This document shows positions 7,697 to 16,457 of a stretch of 57,347 nucleotides of DNA, piece after piece. The notes under the pieces were generated by a model. That model was not told where the DNA came from, did not search any database, and saw only the letters and a program-made list of their open reading frames with translations. Numbering within the stretch: position 1 is the stretch's first letter; each line of letters begins with the position of its first letter. The position numbers and the translations under genes were made by a program. Source of the DNA: Streptosporangiaceae bacterium (lineage in GTDB: Bacteria; Actinomycetota; Actinomycetes; Streptosporangiales; Streptosporangiaceae); NCBI GenBank assembly GCA_025964695.1, contig JAOPYK010000030.1, positions 1 through 57,347 of the forward strand, in the 5' to 3' direction.

Positions 7697-7884
7697 CGGT
7701 GTGCTCCTTCTTGCCCGTCCGTGCCCGTCCAGAATTGGCTTTCCGATATCGCCGTACCCTGCCCACCGAGCCCAAACGCCCGACCGGGCGCGGCACGTCC
7801 CTTTTCGGCAGACCGTTGGTTCGTGATCCATCCACGACTGGCTACGGTTAAAACAGAACTGCATTCCGGAGCGAGGAGTCACAC

Positions 7885-8742
7885 ATGACGACGGACACCC
7901 GGCAGACCGGCCGTGCGCTGGTACTGGGCGGCGGCGGGATCGCGGGCATCGCGTGGGAGGCCGGCCTCATCGTCGGGCTACAGGGCGCCGGTGTCGATCT
8001 CACAGATGCCGACCTGATCGTCGGGACTTCGGCCGGTTCGGTGGTGGGAGCCATGATCGCGACAGGCGTCGATCTTCCGCTGGCGATCGACGACCTCGCC
8101 GGGCGGGCCGAGACGACGCCCGCACCGTCTGCTCCGGCGGACTTCTCCGCGGTGCTGACCGCCTTCGGGATGCTCTTCGACACGAGTCTGGACCCGCAGG
8201 AGGCCCGGGCCAGGGTCGGCAGGATGGCCCTGGAGGCCCCGGTGGCCGACGCCGCCGACCGGCTGAGGGAGGTCGGCGAGCGGCTGCCCAGCCACGAGTG
8301 GCCGGAGCGGCCGCTGCTGATCACCGCAGTGGACACCGCCGATGGCGGTTTCGTCGTCTGGGACCGCGAGTCGGGTGCCACGCTCCCGTTCGCGGTGATG
8401 TCGAGCTGCGCGGTGCCCTGTGTGTTCCCGCCGGTGGAGATCGGCGGGCGGTTCTATATGGACGGCGGCGTCCGCTCGGCCACCAATGCCGATCTGGCCG
8501 CGGGCTCCTCGGCGGTCGTGATCATCGAGCCGATGGCCCATCTCTCTCCCCGGCCCCTCCTGGAGCGCGAACTTGAGGCTCTCGGCACCACCAACGTCGT
8601 GGCGGTCGGGCCGGACCAGCATGCCGTCGAGGCCTTCGGCCACGACGTCCTCGATCCGGCCCTCTGGCGTCCTGCCTACCATGCCGGGGTCATCCAGGCG
8701 GGTAGCCTCGTCGATCGCGTCCAGGAGGTCTGGAAGGCGTGA
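7885..8742 (+). CDS. Patatin-like phospholipase
   Basis: 285 residues with the complete patatin catalytic set. The oxyanion-hole glycines are LVLGGGGIAG (residues 12-21). The nucleophile is GTSAGS, with Ser49. The dyad aspartate is in YMDGGVRS (about Asp193). These enzymes hydrolyse acyl esters of phospholipids or neutral lipids with a Ser-Asp dyad. There is no signal peptide, so it is probably cytoplasmic or peripherally membrane-bound. GAGGAG lies 7 nt before the ATG. It ends 7 bp from the convergent zinc-ribbon membrane protein gene. Confidence 0.88.
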   Translation: MTTDTRQTGRALVLGGGGIAGIAWEAGLIVGLQGAGVDLTDADLIVGTSAGSVVGAMIATGVDLPLAIDDLAGRAETTPAPSAPADFSAVLTAFGMLFDTSLDPQEARARVGRMALEAPVADAADRLREVGERLPSHEWPERPLLITAVDTADGGFVVWDRESGATLPFAVMSSCAVPCVFPPVEIGGRFYMDGGVRSATNADLAAGSSAVVIIEPMAHLSPRPLLERELEALGTTNVVAVGPDQHAVEAFGHDVLDPALWRPAYHAGVIQAGSLVDRVQEVWKA

Positions 8743-8749
8743 CAGGTGG

Positions 8750-9403
8750 TCAGCCGCCCGCTGCCGCCAGGATGATGAAGAGCACCAGCAGCACGAACGG
8801 GATCGCCAGGCCGATCAGCGCCGAAGGCCGGGCCAGCAGTGGCGCCCCGGGGTCCATCGGACGCCGGTGGTCACCCGAGGGCGGTGGCTGCGGCGCGGGC
8901 AGGTTGGCCACCTTCCCGCGCCGGGCCAGGTTGATCAGCACGGTGATCGGAGTGACCGCGAAGGAGATGTAGCCGTACCAGCCCTGGATCAGGGTCTTCG
9001 CGGTCATGTCTCGGAAGGTCGACAGCCCGCAGTCCCGGCAGAACGGCCCCTTGACATGCAGGAACTGCATGAGCACGATCATGCCTCGGTGGCCGCGGAA
9101 GGTGACGTCGGTGGCCGGTACACATCCGCAGAACCGGCACTGCGGCCCTCCGGCCCCGAGGTGGGCACCCGGGTAGGGCTGCGGAGCGTACTGCTGACCC
9201 TGGTACTGCTGAGGAGGGTACGGCTGCGCGGGAGTGCCGTAGGGCTGGCCCGCGTAGGGCTGCGCCGGCGGGCCCGGATACGCCTGCGGCGGGGCTCCGT
9301 ACTGCGGGCCGCCGTGCGGATAGGGCCCCGCGTTCTGCCCGGGGTACACGGGTGCGGTCTGGGGGTGGGCCCACGGACCACCTGGCGGGGGAGGTTGCGA
9401 CAT
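8750..9403 (-). CDS. Pro/Tyr/Gln-rich membrane protein with CxxC zinc motif
   Basis: 217 residues. The first 85 are a disordered Pro-Tyr-Gly-Gln region with many PYG/QPY units. A Cys pair (CRFCGC, about residue 88) and a second pair (FCRDCG, about 121) probably make a zinc ribbon. A hydrophobic segment (about 142-160) and a C-terminal transmembrane helix (about 190-215) follow. This architecture is common in actinobacteria for proteins of unknown function. The start is supported by AAGG upstream. It is divergent from the GGCT-fold gene. Confidence 0.7.
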   Translation of the reverse strand: MSQPPPPGGPWAHPQTAPVYPGQNAGPYPHGGPQYGAPPQAYPGPPAQPYAGQPYGTPAQPYPPQQYQGQQYAPQPYPGAHLGAGGPQCRFCGCVPATDVTFRGHRGMIVLMQFLHVKGPFCRDCGLSTFRDMTAKTLIQGWYGYISFAVTPITVLINLARRGKVANLPAPQPPPSGDHRRPMDPGAPLLARPSALIGLAIPFVLLVLFIILAAAGG

Positions 9404-9492
9404 GATGACCTTCGTATGGGGTGATTGAGTCGCTCATCCTATGGAGGACCGTTGACGCTGAACACCCGAATAAAGGCTTTCATTGTGGAGAC

Positions 9493-9939
9493 ATGCGGAT
9501 GACCCGGATCGTTTGCTGGCCGGACCGGCTGACGGCCGCACCGGAGGCTCTGTTCGCGTACGGCACGCTGCAGTTCCCGGAGGTTCTGCACGCCCTGATC
9601 GGCCGGATGCCCGAGCACACGGTGGCCTCGGTCGACGGCTGGCGGATCGCCGGCCTGCCCGGCCGTGACTACCCCGGGCTGGTACCCGCCGGGACCAGAG
9701 CGGACGGGCTGCTCATCCGGGGCCTGAGCGACGAGGAATGGCGTGTCCTGGACGCCTTCGAGGACGATTGGTACGACCTGCGCGAGCTCACCCTCACCGA
9801 CGGCGGAACGGCCTGGTGCTACACCTGCCCATCCGGCTACCAGGTCTCCGAGCGGGACTGGACGGCGGCCGACTTCTCCCGGACCCACCTCGGCGGCTTC
9901 GTCGAGACCAGTGCGGCCTGGCGCCGCACCCTCGGTTAG
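9493..9939 (+). CDS. Gamma-glutamylcyclotransferase-fold protein (AIG2-like)
   Basis: 148 residues. The family's N-terminal signature is LFAYGTLQFPEVL, and the acidic catalytic-type residue lies in the LDAFEDDWYDL region. Members open or cyclise gamma-glutamyl amines or act on related small amides; the substrate is not determined. ATG 9493 is preferred, with GGAG upstream, over the longer reading from 9421. The last 4 bp overlap the end of the convergent CocE-type hydrolase gene. Confidence 0.75.
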   Translation: MRMTRIVCWPDRLTAAPEALFAYGTLQFPEVLHALIGRMPEHTVASVDGWRIAGLPGRDYPGLVPAGTRADGLLIRGLSDEEWRVLDAFEDDWYDLRELTLTDGGTAWCYTCPSGYQVSERDWTAADFSRTHLGGFVETSAAWRRTLG

Positions 9940-11582
9940 GAGATGACGGGGAGCAGGATCGCCGAGGGGCGGTCGGGGTCGTGGAAGACCTCCTGGTCGG
10001 CCAGGAGCATGGTGGTGGCGGTCCCGAGCGGCTCGCCGGTCCCGGGGTTCCTGGCCACCTTGGGGTAGGCCCCGCTGGTGACGTGCACGCGGATCCGGTG
10101 ACCGCGCCGAAATCTGTGCCCGGTCGGCCACATGTCGACCCGTGCCCGGCGAACCCCGTCACCGTCGGCCGGAGCGGTGCCCGGCGACAGGCGCAGACCG
10201 CCTTCGCAGACGTTCAGCGACGTGCCGTCGGGTGCCACGTCGCACAGCCGCACCACGAAGTCGGTGTGCTCACGGTTGGACCGTACGTAGAGATCGGCGC
10301 CGACCGGGCCGATCACGTCCAGGTCCGCGCGGAGCACCTGGCTGGTGAAGACGAGCACATCGTGGCGGGCCTCCAGTGGCCGGTTGTCCACCGGCTTGGA
10401 GCTGCCGAGGAGCGTGGGGCCGCCGAGGGCGGGCGTCGGGTCGGTGGGGTCGTAACGGTAGGTGCCGGGGTCGGAGGTCAGCGGGCCGTGCTCGGCCAGC
10501 CCCCCGCCCGGCTGCAGGTGCCAGCGCTGGGTCTGCGCCCCGGGCACGGGCCAGTCCCGGAACTCACGCCACTCCCCGGCGCCGGTGACGTACAGGCGTA
10601 CGGGATTGGCGCGCAGACCGCGGAAGTCGTCCATCAGGTGGGCCCGGAACCAGGCCAGCGACTCCCGGGTGGTGATCATGAAATGCCGGGGGTCGGTGTG
10701 CCACCACGGCCCGATGGTGAGATACGGCCTCTTGCCCGCTGCCCGGAGCGCCAGATAGTCCTTGAGCTCCCAGGGCAGGAACACGTCGTACCAGCCGCCG
10801 AGCAGGCTGACCGGAGCGCCGACGTCGCCCACCAGGGCGCTGAAGTCGCGTTTCTTCCAGTAGCTGCCGTCGTTCTCGAGCGCGGATCCGTGGTTGGCGA
10901 GCAGATCCTGGAAGAAGGGCATGGCCGCGCCGTTGGCCAGCACGTCCAGTTCCCCCAGCGGCCGCCCGGACAGCGCGGCCCGCACCGCCCGGCGCTTGGA
11001 CAGCAGGCTGCCCTGCATCAGCCCCAGCGGCCGTTCCTGGCGGGTGGTCAGGTCGGCCCAGCTCAGGGTCGCCTCCAAGGCGAAGGCACCGCCCACGTAG
11101 GCGGCGTCCCGGAACGACGAGGCGGTGATCTGGGCGGCCATCGCCTTCAGCTCCGGACCGGCCTCCGCCGCGACCGCCCACGCGGTGTAGCCGAGATAGC
11201 TGGGTCCGTAGGTGCCGAAAGAGCCGCCGAACCAGGGCTGTTGCTTCAGCCAGCGAATCGTGTCCAGTCCGTCCTCACGTTCGTCGCCCAGCGGGTCGAA
11301 CTCACCGCCGGACCCGAAGGTGCCCCGGACGCTCTGCACCACGACCTGGAAGCCCAGGTAGGCGAAGGCCAGCCCGTTCATCATCGCGGGGATGCCACGG
11401 CGTCCGTACGGTGTACGGACCAGGATCGTCGGCTGCGGGCCGGACCCGACCGGCATGTACCGGTCGGCCAGGAGCGTGGCGCCATCGGCCATCGGGACGG
11501 GGAGGTCACGCTGGGCGGTGATGCGGTAACGACCATAGGGAAGGCGCTTCGCCTGAGTTGCCAATCGATTCGTCAGGCTCAT
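9936..11582 (-). CDS. CocE/NonD-family hydrolase (X-Pro dipeptidyl-peptidase S15 type)
   Basis: 548 residues. The alpha/beta hydrolase core has the nucleophile motif GTYGPSYLGY (about residue 139). The opening DLPVPMADGATLLADRYMP and the VVVQSVRGTFGSGG segment are characteristic of CocE-like esterases and acylases. A C-terminal jelly-roll domain (about residue 330 on, ending RIRVHVTSGAYP) matches the family. It hydrolyses an ester or amide, probably intracellularly, since no signal peptide is seen. The ATG at 11582 has GGGAGGACGG upstream. Confidence 0.85.
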   Translation of the reverse strand: MSLTNRLATQAKRLPYGRYRITAQRDLPVPMADGATLLADRYMPVGSGPQPTILVRTPYGRRGIPAMMNGLAFAYLGFQVVVQSVRGTFGSGGEFDPLGDEREDGLDTIRWLKQQPWFGGSFGTYGPSYLGYTAWAVAAEAGPELKAMAAQITASSFRDAAYVGGAFALEATLSWADLTTRQERPLGLMQGSLLSKRRAVRAALSGRPLGELDVLANGAAMPFFQDLLANHGSALENDGSYWKKRDFSALVGDVGAPVSLLGGWYDVFLPWELKDYLALRAAGKRPYLTIGPWWHTDPRHFMITTRESLAWFRAHLMDDFRGLRANPVRLYVTGAGEWREFRDWPVPGAQTQRWHLQPGGGLAEHGPLTSDPGTYRYDPTDPTPALGGPTLLGSSKPVDNRPLEARHDVLVFTSQVLRADLDVIGPVGADLYVRSNREHTDFVVRLCDVAPDGTSLNVCEGGLRLSPGTAPADGDGVRRARVDMWPTGHRFRRGHRIRVHVTSGAYPKVARNPGTGEPLGTATTMLLADQEVFHDPDRPSAILLPVIS

Positions 11583-11805
11583 CCGTCCTCCCAAAGCACT
11601 TCTCGCAGAGCTACCTACTGGTAACCGTAATAGGTTCTTCCAAATTCCCCTTGGATCGGCGTCGGACGAGGTCCCCAGGGGCGGCCCAGCAGTCCCTCAC
11701 CGGACCGGTCGGCGGATCGGCCCGCATCTGCTCGACGGACGCGGCGCAGAACCGCACGGCCCGTGGGATCCGCCATGACGCCGCCCTCCTGGTCTCCTAC
11801 ACACG

Positions 11806-11846
11806 CGTGATCTTGCAGTCCGTCCGGCACGGACTGCAAGATCACG
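11806..11846. terminator. Perfect 18-bp inverted repeat
   Basis: CGTGATCTTGCAGTCCGT (11806-11823) and its exact complement (11829-11846) surround a 5-nt loop. It lies 17 bp past the stop of the leftward YVTN-protein gene and well upstream of the CocE-type gene, so it is most simply that gene's terminator. Confidence 0.7.
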
Positions 11847-11863
11847 GGTGTGAGGATGTCAGG

Positions 11864-13069
11864 TCATCCCGCGGCCGGGGAGAGCGAGTCAAGCACGTCC
11901 TGGGGCACCTGGCCCAGTCGCTCGCGCTGCGGGAATGTGCCGACGGGAATGCGCGCGACCTCCTTGGCGGTCCGGTAGTCGATCACCGAGACGGCGTTCT
12001 TGCCGCTCAGCGAGACGAAACAGTGCTGGCCGTCCACACTGGTGGTGGACCAGTAGGGGATGCTGCCGGTGTCGTAGGTGACGGTGCCGGCGGTGGTCAG
12101 CGATGGGCGGGAGACGATCGCGGTGTAGTCGTCGATGGTGCCGACGTCGCACAGCCTGCTCTCGTCGCCGTTCAGCGACATGCCGTGGTGGGCGGAGTTG
12201 TTCGGGTAGCTGTCCGGGCTCAGCGCCTTGCCCGCGTCGCTGAACGGCATGGTGATCGTGCGGGTGATCTCCCCGGAGGCCAGGTTGAACTCCGCGAAGC
12301 CGTTCAGGTAGGACAACTGGAGGTAGGCCCACTGGTTGTCACGGGTGAACGCGGCCGGGCGGACACCGTGGTCGAACGTATAGGTCTTGATCACCTTGAA
12401 CGTCGCCGGGTCGACGACGGTGAGCTGCCGGGAGCCCTTGAGTCCCTCCAGCGCCTTCGGCAGCGCGGTGACGCCGATGCTGGAGTTGTAGAGGTACTTC
12501 CCGTCCGGAGAGTAGTCGTTGGCGTGCGGGTAGCTGCCGGTGGCGAACTCGGTGGCGAGCTTTCCGGTAGCGGTGTCGACGACCTGGGCCTTGGACGCGG
12601 TGGTCGCGGACACGGTGAACCGGGTGCCGTCGGGCGAGAGGATCGCGTGGTCGGCCTTGAACCCGTCCACCTTGAAGCGCCACAGCATCTTCTTGGTGCG
12701 CAGGTCGAAGGCGACCGCGTCGTCGAGGTTGCCGCGGGACACATAGAGCGTGCCGCCGTCGGGTGACACGAACACGTCGTCGGCGAAGCGGTCGCCGCCC
12801 TCCTGGTTCTTGACGACCTCGTACGCCGCCTTCTCCACCGGGTTCATCGCGTCGAGTCGTTGCTGAAGGTCGGGAACGACGTTGAACGAGCCGAGATTCT
12901 GGAACGTGCGGCCGTCCAGGAAGCTGACGGTGCCCGAGGCACTGTTGCCGACCAACAGCACATCGCGCGCCGCACTTGCCTGGGCGGTAGCGTTCACTAC
13001 CGCTCCCAGCGACACCGCCGTGCTCGCAGCGATCAGCAGAGCCCGCAGCCTCTTGCTCGGAATCGGCAT
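11864..13069 (-). CDS. Secreted YVTN-type beta-propeller protein
   Basis: 401 residues with an N-terminal Sec signal (ALLIAASTAVSLGAVVNATAQASA). Repeating blades follow, of the form VFVSPDGGTLYVSRGN, AILSPDGTRFTVSA and DYSPDGKYLYNSS, each pairing an SPDG turn with a beta strand. This is the YVTN/lactonase-like seven-blade propeller fold, usually an extracellular binding scaffold; enzymatic activity cannot be claimed. AAAGGAG precedes the ATG at 13069. The longer reading to 13192 would mask the signal peptide. Confidence 0.8.
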   Translation of the reverse strand: MPIPSKRLRALLIAASTAVSLGAVVNATAQASAARDVLLVGNSASGTVSFLDGRTFQNLGSFNVVPDLQQRLDAMNPVEKAAYEVVKNQEGGDRFADDVFVSPDGGTLYVSRGNLDDAVAFDLRTKKMLWRFKVDGFKADHAILSPDGTRFTVSATTASKAQVVDTATGKLATEFATGSYPHANDYSPDGKYLYNSSIGVTALPKALEGLKGSRQLTVVDPATFKVIKTYTFDHGVRPAAFTRDNQWAYLQLSYLNGFAEFNLASGEITRTITMPFSDAGKALSPDSYPNNSAHHGMSLNGDESRLCDVGTIDDYTAIVSRPSLTTAGTVTYDTGSIPYWSTTSVDGQHCFVSLSGKNAVSVIDYRTAKEVARIPVGTFPQRERLGQVPQDVLDSLSPAAG

Positions 13070-13214
13070 CCCTACTCCTTTCCATGCCCCCCGATCAGCC
13101 AGTGACGGACGTGTTAAGTCTGGGTAACCGACCTCGCACAGCCAAGGCGTCGGCCGCCAACGTCCGGCGCGCCGACTGTCGTTCACGTACAACGGCCGGG
13201 CGGCGCGGAAGGGC

Positions 13215-13460
13215 TCAGCGGCCGGCCGGGCCGTCCGAGCCGGGCAGTGGATCGTGCTCCTTGCCCGTCTGGCCGCACATGCGGCACGGCTCGTCGACCC
13301 GGATCCAGCCGATCACCCCGCTGGGCTCACGGCTCGGCCGTTCCGGACGCCACCGGCCGGAGCCTTCGCAGAAGCGGCACGGCCAGTCGTCGCGATCGCA
13401 CCAGTGGCAGGGCACGTTCCCGCACCGCGGCCGCATCGCCGGCGGGTCGGCCACGCTCAT
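13215..13460 (-). CDS. CxxC-rich microprotein B
   Basis: 81 residues with three CxxC-like pairs (CHWC, CRFCEGSGR, CRMCGQTG), resembling halves of the DnaJ CxxCxGxG zinc finger without the rest of DnaJ. Its ATG overlaps the stop of the preceding microprotein (ATGA, 13460-13457), so the two should be translationally coupled. It is probably a zinc-binding protein; no partner is known. Reading from 13484 would overlap the upstream gene for no benefit. Confidence 0.6.
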   Translation of the reverse strand: MSVADPPAMRPRCGNVPCHWCDRDDWPCRFCEGSGRWRPERPSREPSGVIGWIRVDEPCRMCGQTGKEHDPLPGSDGPAGR

Positions 13461-13624
13461 CGGCAGATCCCGCTTCCGTGGCACACGTGACAGCTCTCCA
13501 CGCTGATCCTCCAGGTGACGGAGCCGTCGTCCTGCTGGTGCGGCCGTTCGTAGCTGACGCTGCCGGAGCCTCCGCAGTGCCCACAGGCAGGCGGTGCCTT
13601 GTCCGTCTCACCGCTACCGGTCAT
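13457..13624 (-). CDS. CxxC-rich microprotein A
   Basis: 55 residues carrying two CxxCxGxG knuckles, CGHCGGSGS and CHVCHGSG, separated by about 25 residues. This is the spacing of one DnaJ-type zinc site. It is too small to be a chaperone itself and may bind zinc alone or with microprotein B encoded directly after it. The ATG at 13624 is the first start close to the Cys motifs; the long open frame reaching 13924 is antisense to pyrD. It is divergent from pyrD, whose start is 79 bp away. Confidence 0.6.
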   Translation of the reverse strand: MTGSGETDKAPPACGHCGGSGSVSYERPHQQDDGSVTWRISVESCHVCHGSGICR

Positions 13625-13703
13625 CCCGTCAGCATCGCGCACAACCTCCACCAGGGGAACCGGTTCGCGAAGCCTGCCCGCGGGCCTGAGACAATCGATC
13701 ACG

Positions 13704-14777
13704 ATGTATCGACTCCTGTATTCGCTGGTCCTCCGCCATCTGCCCGCCGAGGACGTCCACCGCGCCAGCATGGCCGGGCTGCGGGTCATCTCCATGATCC
13801 CGGGTCTGACCGGGCTGCTGCGCCGGTTGCTGGGGCCGCGCGACCCGGCGCTGAGCGTCAAGGCGCTCGGCCTGGAGTTCCCCGGCCCGCTGGGGCTCGC
13901 GGCCGGTTTCGACAAGGACGCCAAGGCCTACGACGCTCTCGGCGGCTTCGGCTTCGGCTTCGTCGAGATCGGCACGGTCACCGCGCGGGCCCAGCCGGGC
14001 AATCCGCGCCCCCGGCTGTTCCGTCTGGTCCCGGACCGGGCGATCGTCAACCGGATGGGCTTCAACAACCACGGCTCGGCGGCCGCGGCCGTACGGCTCC
14101 GGAACCGTAGGCCAGGAACGCTGCTCGGGGTGAACATCGGCAAGACCAAGGTGGTGCCCGAGGACGAGGCCATCGGCGACTACGTGGAGAGCACCGAGCG
14201 GCTCGCCGGATACGCCGACTACCTGGTCGTCAACGTCAGCTCACCCAACACCCCCGGCCTGCGCGACCTGCAGTCCGTCGAACGGCTGCGGCCGCTGCTC
14301 GGCGCGGTCCGGGAGGCGGCCGACCGGGTGACCGGTCGGCGGGTGCCGCTGCTGGTGAAGATCGCCCCGGATCTCGCCGACCGCGACATCGACGCCGTGG
14401 CCGGGCTAGCGCTCGAACTGGGGCTGGACGGCATCATCGCCACCAACACCACCCTCGGCCGGGAGGGACTGGCCAGCGACCCGGCACTGGTCTCGGAGGC
14501 CGGCGGGCTCTCCGGGGCGCCGCTGAAGGAGCGGTCCCTGGAGGTGCTCCGGCGGCTGCGGAGCCGCACCGAGGGCCGGCTGGTGCTCATCTCGGTCGGC
14601 GGCATCGAGAACGGCTTCGACGCCTGGGAGCGGATCCGCGCGGGCGCCACCCTGGTCCAGGGCTACACGGGCATGATCTACGGCGGGCCGCTCTGGGCCT
14701 ACCGGATCCACCGGGATCTGAGCCGCCGGCTGAGCAGCAGTTCCTTCGCTACGCTCCAGGACGCGATCGGCAGGTGA
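13704..14777 (+). CDS. pyrD: Quinone-dependent dihydroorotate dehydrogenase
   Basis: 357 residues, class 2 DHODH. It has the N-terminal helical membrane/quinone-binding extension ([16 protein letters not shown]). The FMN and substrate motifs are [44 protein letters not shown] (catalytic Ser) and ISVGGIENG. It oxidises dihydroorotate to orotate in pyrimidine synthesis, passing electrons to the menaquinone pool. It stands alone here, away from other pyr genes, which is usual for class 2. The ATG at 13704 aligns with family N-termini although the Shine-Dalgarno is weak. Confidence 0.95.
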   Translation: MYRLLYSLVLRHLPAEDVHRASMAGLRVISMIPGLTGLLRRLLGPRDPALSVKALGLEFPGPLGLAAGFDKDAKAYDALGGFGFGFVEIGTVTARAQPGNPRPRLFRLVPDRAIVNRMGFNNHGSAAAAVRLRNRRPGTLLGVNIGKTKVVPEDEAIGDYVESTERLAGYADYLVVNVSSPNTPGLRDLQSVERLRPLLGAVREAADRVTGRRVPLLVKIAPDLADRDIDAVAGLALELGLDGIIATNTTLGREGLASDPALVSEAGGLSGAPLKERSLEVLRRLRSRTEGRLVLISVGGIENGFDAWERIRAGATLVQGYTGMIYGGPLWAYRIHRDLSRRLSSSSFATLQDAIGR

Positions 14778-14866
14778 AGGGGCCGCCCGTCACCTGCCGG
14801 TTCACCAGGCCGGCCGGCGGTACGGCTCCAGCCGGAAAACCCTGAGATATTTGAGGCTGTCCTCGG

Positions 14867-16375
14867 CTAGCCGGCGTCACCGAACTCGAAGAATCCATCG
14901 GCGATCAACTCCGGCAACACCCCGTGGGCATGCGCCCAGACCTGATCCTCCGATAGCCCGATCAACTGCGCAATTGCGCTCAGCAGTGGCTCGAGCGGGA
15001 GGGTTCCGTCACAGACTCCGGCCAGCGCCGCCTCGACCGTGCCGACCCCGGCCGCGCGGCGCAGTCCCCGGGTCTGGCGGAGCACGATCCGCTCCGGGTC
15101 CTCCGCTCCGGGCGGACCCACCTGCTCCTGTACGACTCCGGTGGCGGTGCGCAGCGGAGCCAGCGACGGGTCCAGCCGGGCCTCCACCAGCCCGCGCATC
15201 ACTCGTTCCACGTAGCCGCCCACCGGCTGTTCGACGGCGTGCCGCAGTTCCTCGATCCGGTGACTCCGCCCGCCCTTGCGCAGCGTGATCCATCCGAATC
15301 CGATGCCGGTTACCCGGTGCCGTTCGAAAAGGTCCAGCCAGGCGTCGTAGCGCGCCACATACTCCGGGCTTCCCGTCTCGCAGGAGTCGCGCAGCCACAG
15401 TTCGGCGTATTCGGCCGGGTCCTGAACCTCCCGCTGGACCACCCAGGCGTCACAGCCGGTCTCACTCAGCCAGCCGCCGAGCCGCTCCTGCCAGTCTTCG
15501 CCGTCGATATGCAGCCAGTTGGCCAGAAACTGGCCCCAGCCACCCATGACGAGGTGCTCTGGTGCTCCGGTCACCAGCCGGCGGCAGACCTCGTCACCCG
15601 GCAACCCCGATTCCCGGTAGGTGAACCGGGGCGTCGTCCCGGGGGCCGCCTCCGGCGACACCACGAACGGCGGGTTGGAGACGATCAGATCGAAGGTGCG
15701 GTCCCGTACCGGTTCGAACAGCGATCCCCGCAGCGTTTCGACCTCGCCGGTCCCGGACAGCGCGAAGCTCAGCCGGGCCAGGTCCAGCGCCCGGGGGTTG
15801 ACGTCGGTCGCGCAGATGCGGCTCGGCCTGCCCGCCCGCCGGCCCAGTGGGCGGGCCGCCAGGTGCAGGGCCTGCACCCCGGAGCCCGTCCCCAGATCGA
15901 GAACGTTGTCCACAGGCCTGTGGACAACGAGCTGGGCCAGATTGGCGGAGGCCCCACCGGCCCCGACGACATGATCGGGTGACAGGGAGTTCGCGGATCC
16001 GGGCCGTACCTTGAGGTCGGAGACGACGTACCCCAGATGCCGGCCGGGGTGGCCGGCGTCCTGCGGGCTCTCCAGCGGTTCGACGTGCAGGATGGCCCGG
16101 AGTTCGCCGCCCGAGCGCTCGGCCAGCCCCGCCGCGAGCAGGTCGTCGGCGCACGCCGCGTCGGCCAGATCGCCTTCCGGCACCGGAACCTGCAGCCAGA
16201 ACAGCCTGGTCAGGGTCTCCAGCGCTGAACGGCCGCCGGTCGCCCGCAGCGCCGGGACGATCTCGTCGCGGGCCAGCGCCGCACCGGCCACCGGCCCGAG
16301 CAGTTCCCGTACCCCCGCGACCGTGTATCCCGCCCGGTCGAAGGCTTCCCGTACTCGCTTCACGGCGTCGTCCAC
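14867..16375 (-). CDS. SAM-dependent methyltransferase (DUF7059/DUF7782 type)
   Basis: 502 residues. The central Rossmann methyltransferase has motif I VLDLGTGSGVQAL (about residue 165) and the DLIVSNPPFVVSP motif. The NPPF tetrapeptide is shared with N5-glutamine and nucleic-acid amino methyltransferases. An N-terminal helical domain and a C-terminal domain flank it, as in a conserved actinobacterial family. The target is unknown; protein glutamine, rRNA or tRNA are all possible. GTG 16375 has AGGA at suitable spacing; a GTG at 16399 is possible. Confidence 0.8.
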   Translation of the reverse strand: MDDAVKRVREAFDRAGYTVAGVRELLGPVAGAALARDEIVPALRATGGRSALETLTRLFWLQVPVPEGDLADAACADDLLAAGLAERSGGELRAILHVEPLESPQDAGHPGRHLGYVVSDLKVRPGSANSLSPDHVVGAGGASANLAQLVVHRPVDNVLDLGTGSGVQALHLAARPLGRRAGRPSRICATDVNPRALDLARLSFALSGTGEVETLRGSLFEPVRDRTFDLIVSNPPFVVSPEAAPGTTPRFTYRESGLPGDEVCRRLVTGAPEHLVMGGWGQFLANWLHIDGEDWQERLGGWLSETGCDAWVVQREVQDPAEYAELWLRDSCETGSPEYVARYDAWLDLFERHRVTGIGFGWITLRKGGRSHRIEELRHAVEQPVGGYVERVMRGLVEARLDPSLAPLRTATGVVQEQVGPPGAEDPERIVLRQTRGLRRAAGVGTVEAALAGVCDGTLPLEPLLSAIAQLIGLSEDQVWAHAHGVLPELIADGFFEFGDAG

Positions 16376-16457
16376 CCGACCATCCTGCCGTCTCTGCACA
16401 GAGGTACGGACCGACCAGCAGACCGGCGGTTATCCACAGGCGGTGGACGAGAGTGGC

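Noticed and set aside
9738-11624. 628-codon open frame on the plus strand
   Set aside because: Antisense to the CocE-type hydrolase, whose catalytic motifs and domain structure are clear.
11615-11776. 53-codon frame ending RTYYGYQ on the minus strand
   Set aside because: No family, no strong Shine-Dalgarno and no conserved-looking segment; probably chance between the hairpin and the CocE gene.
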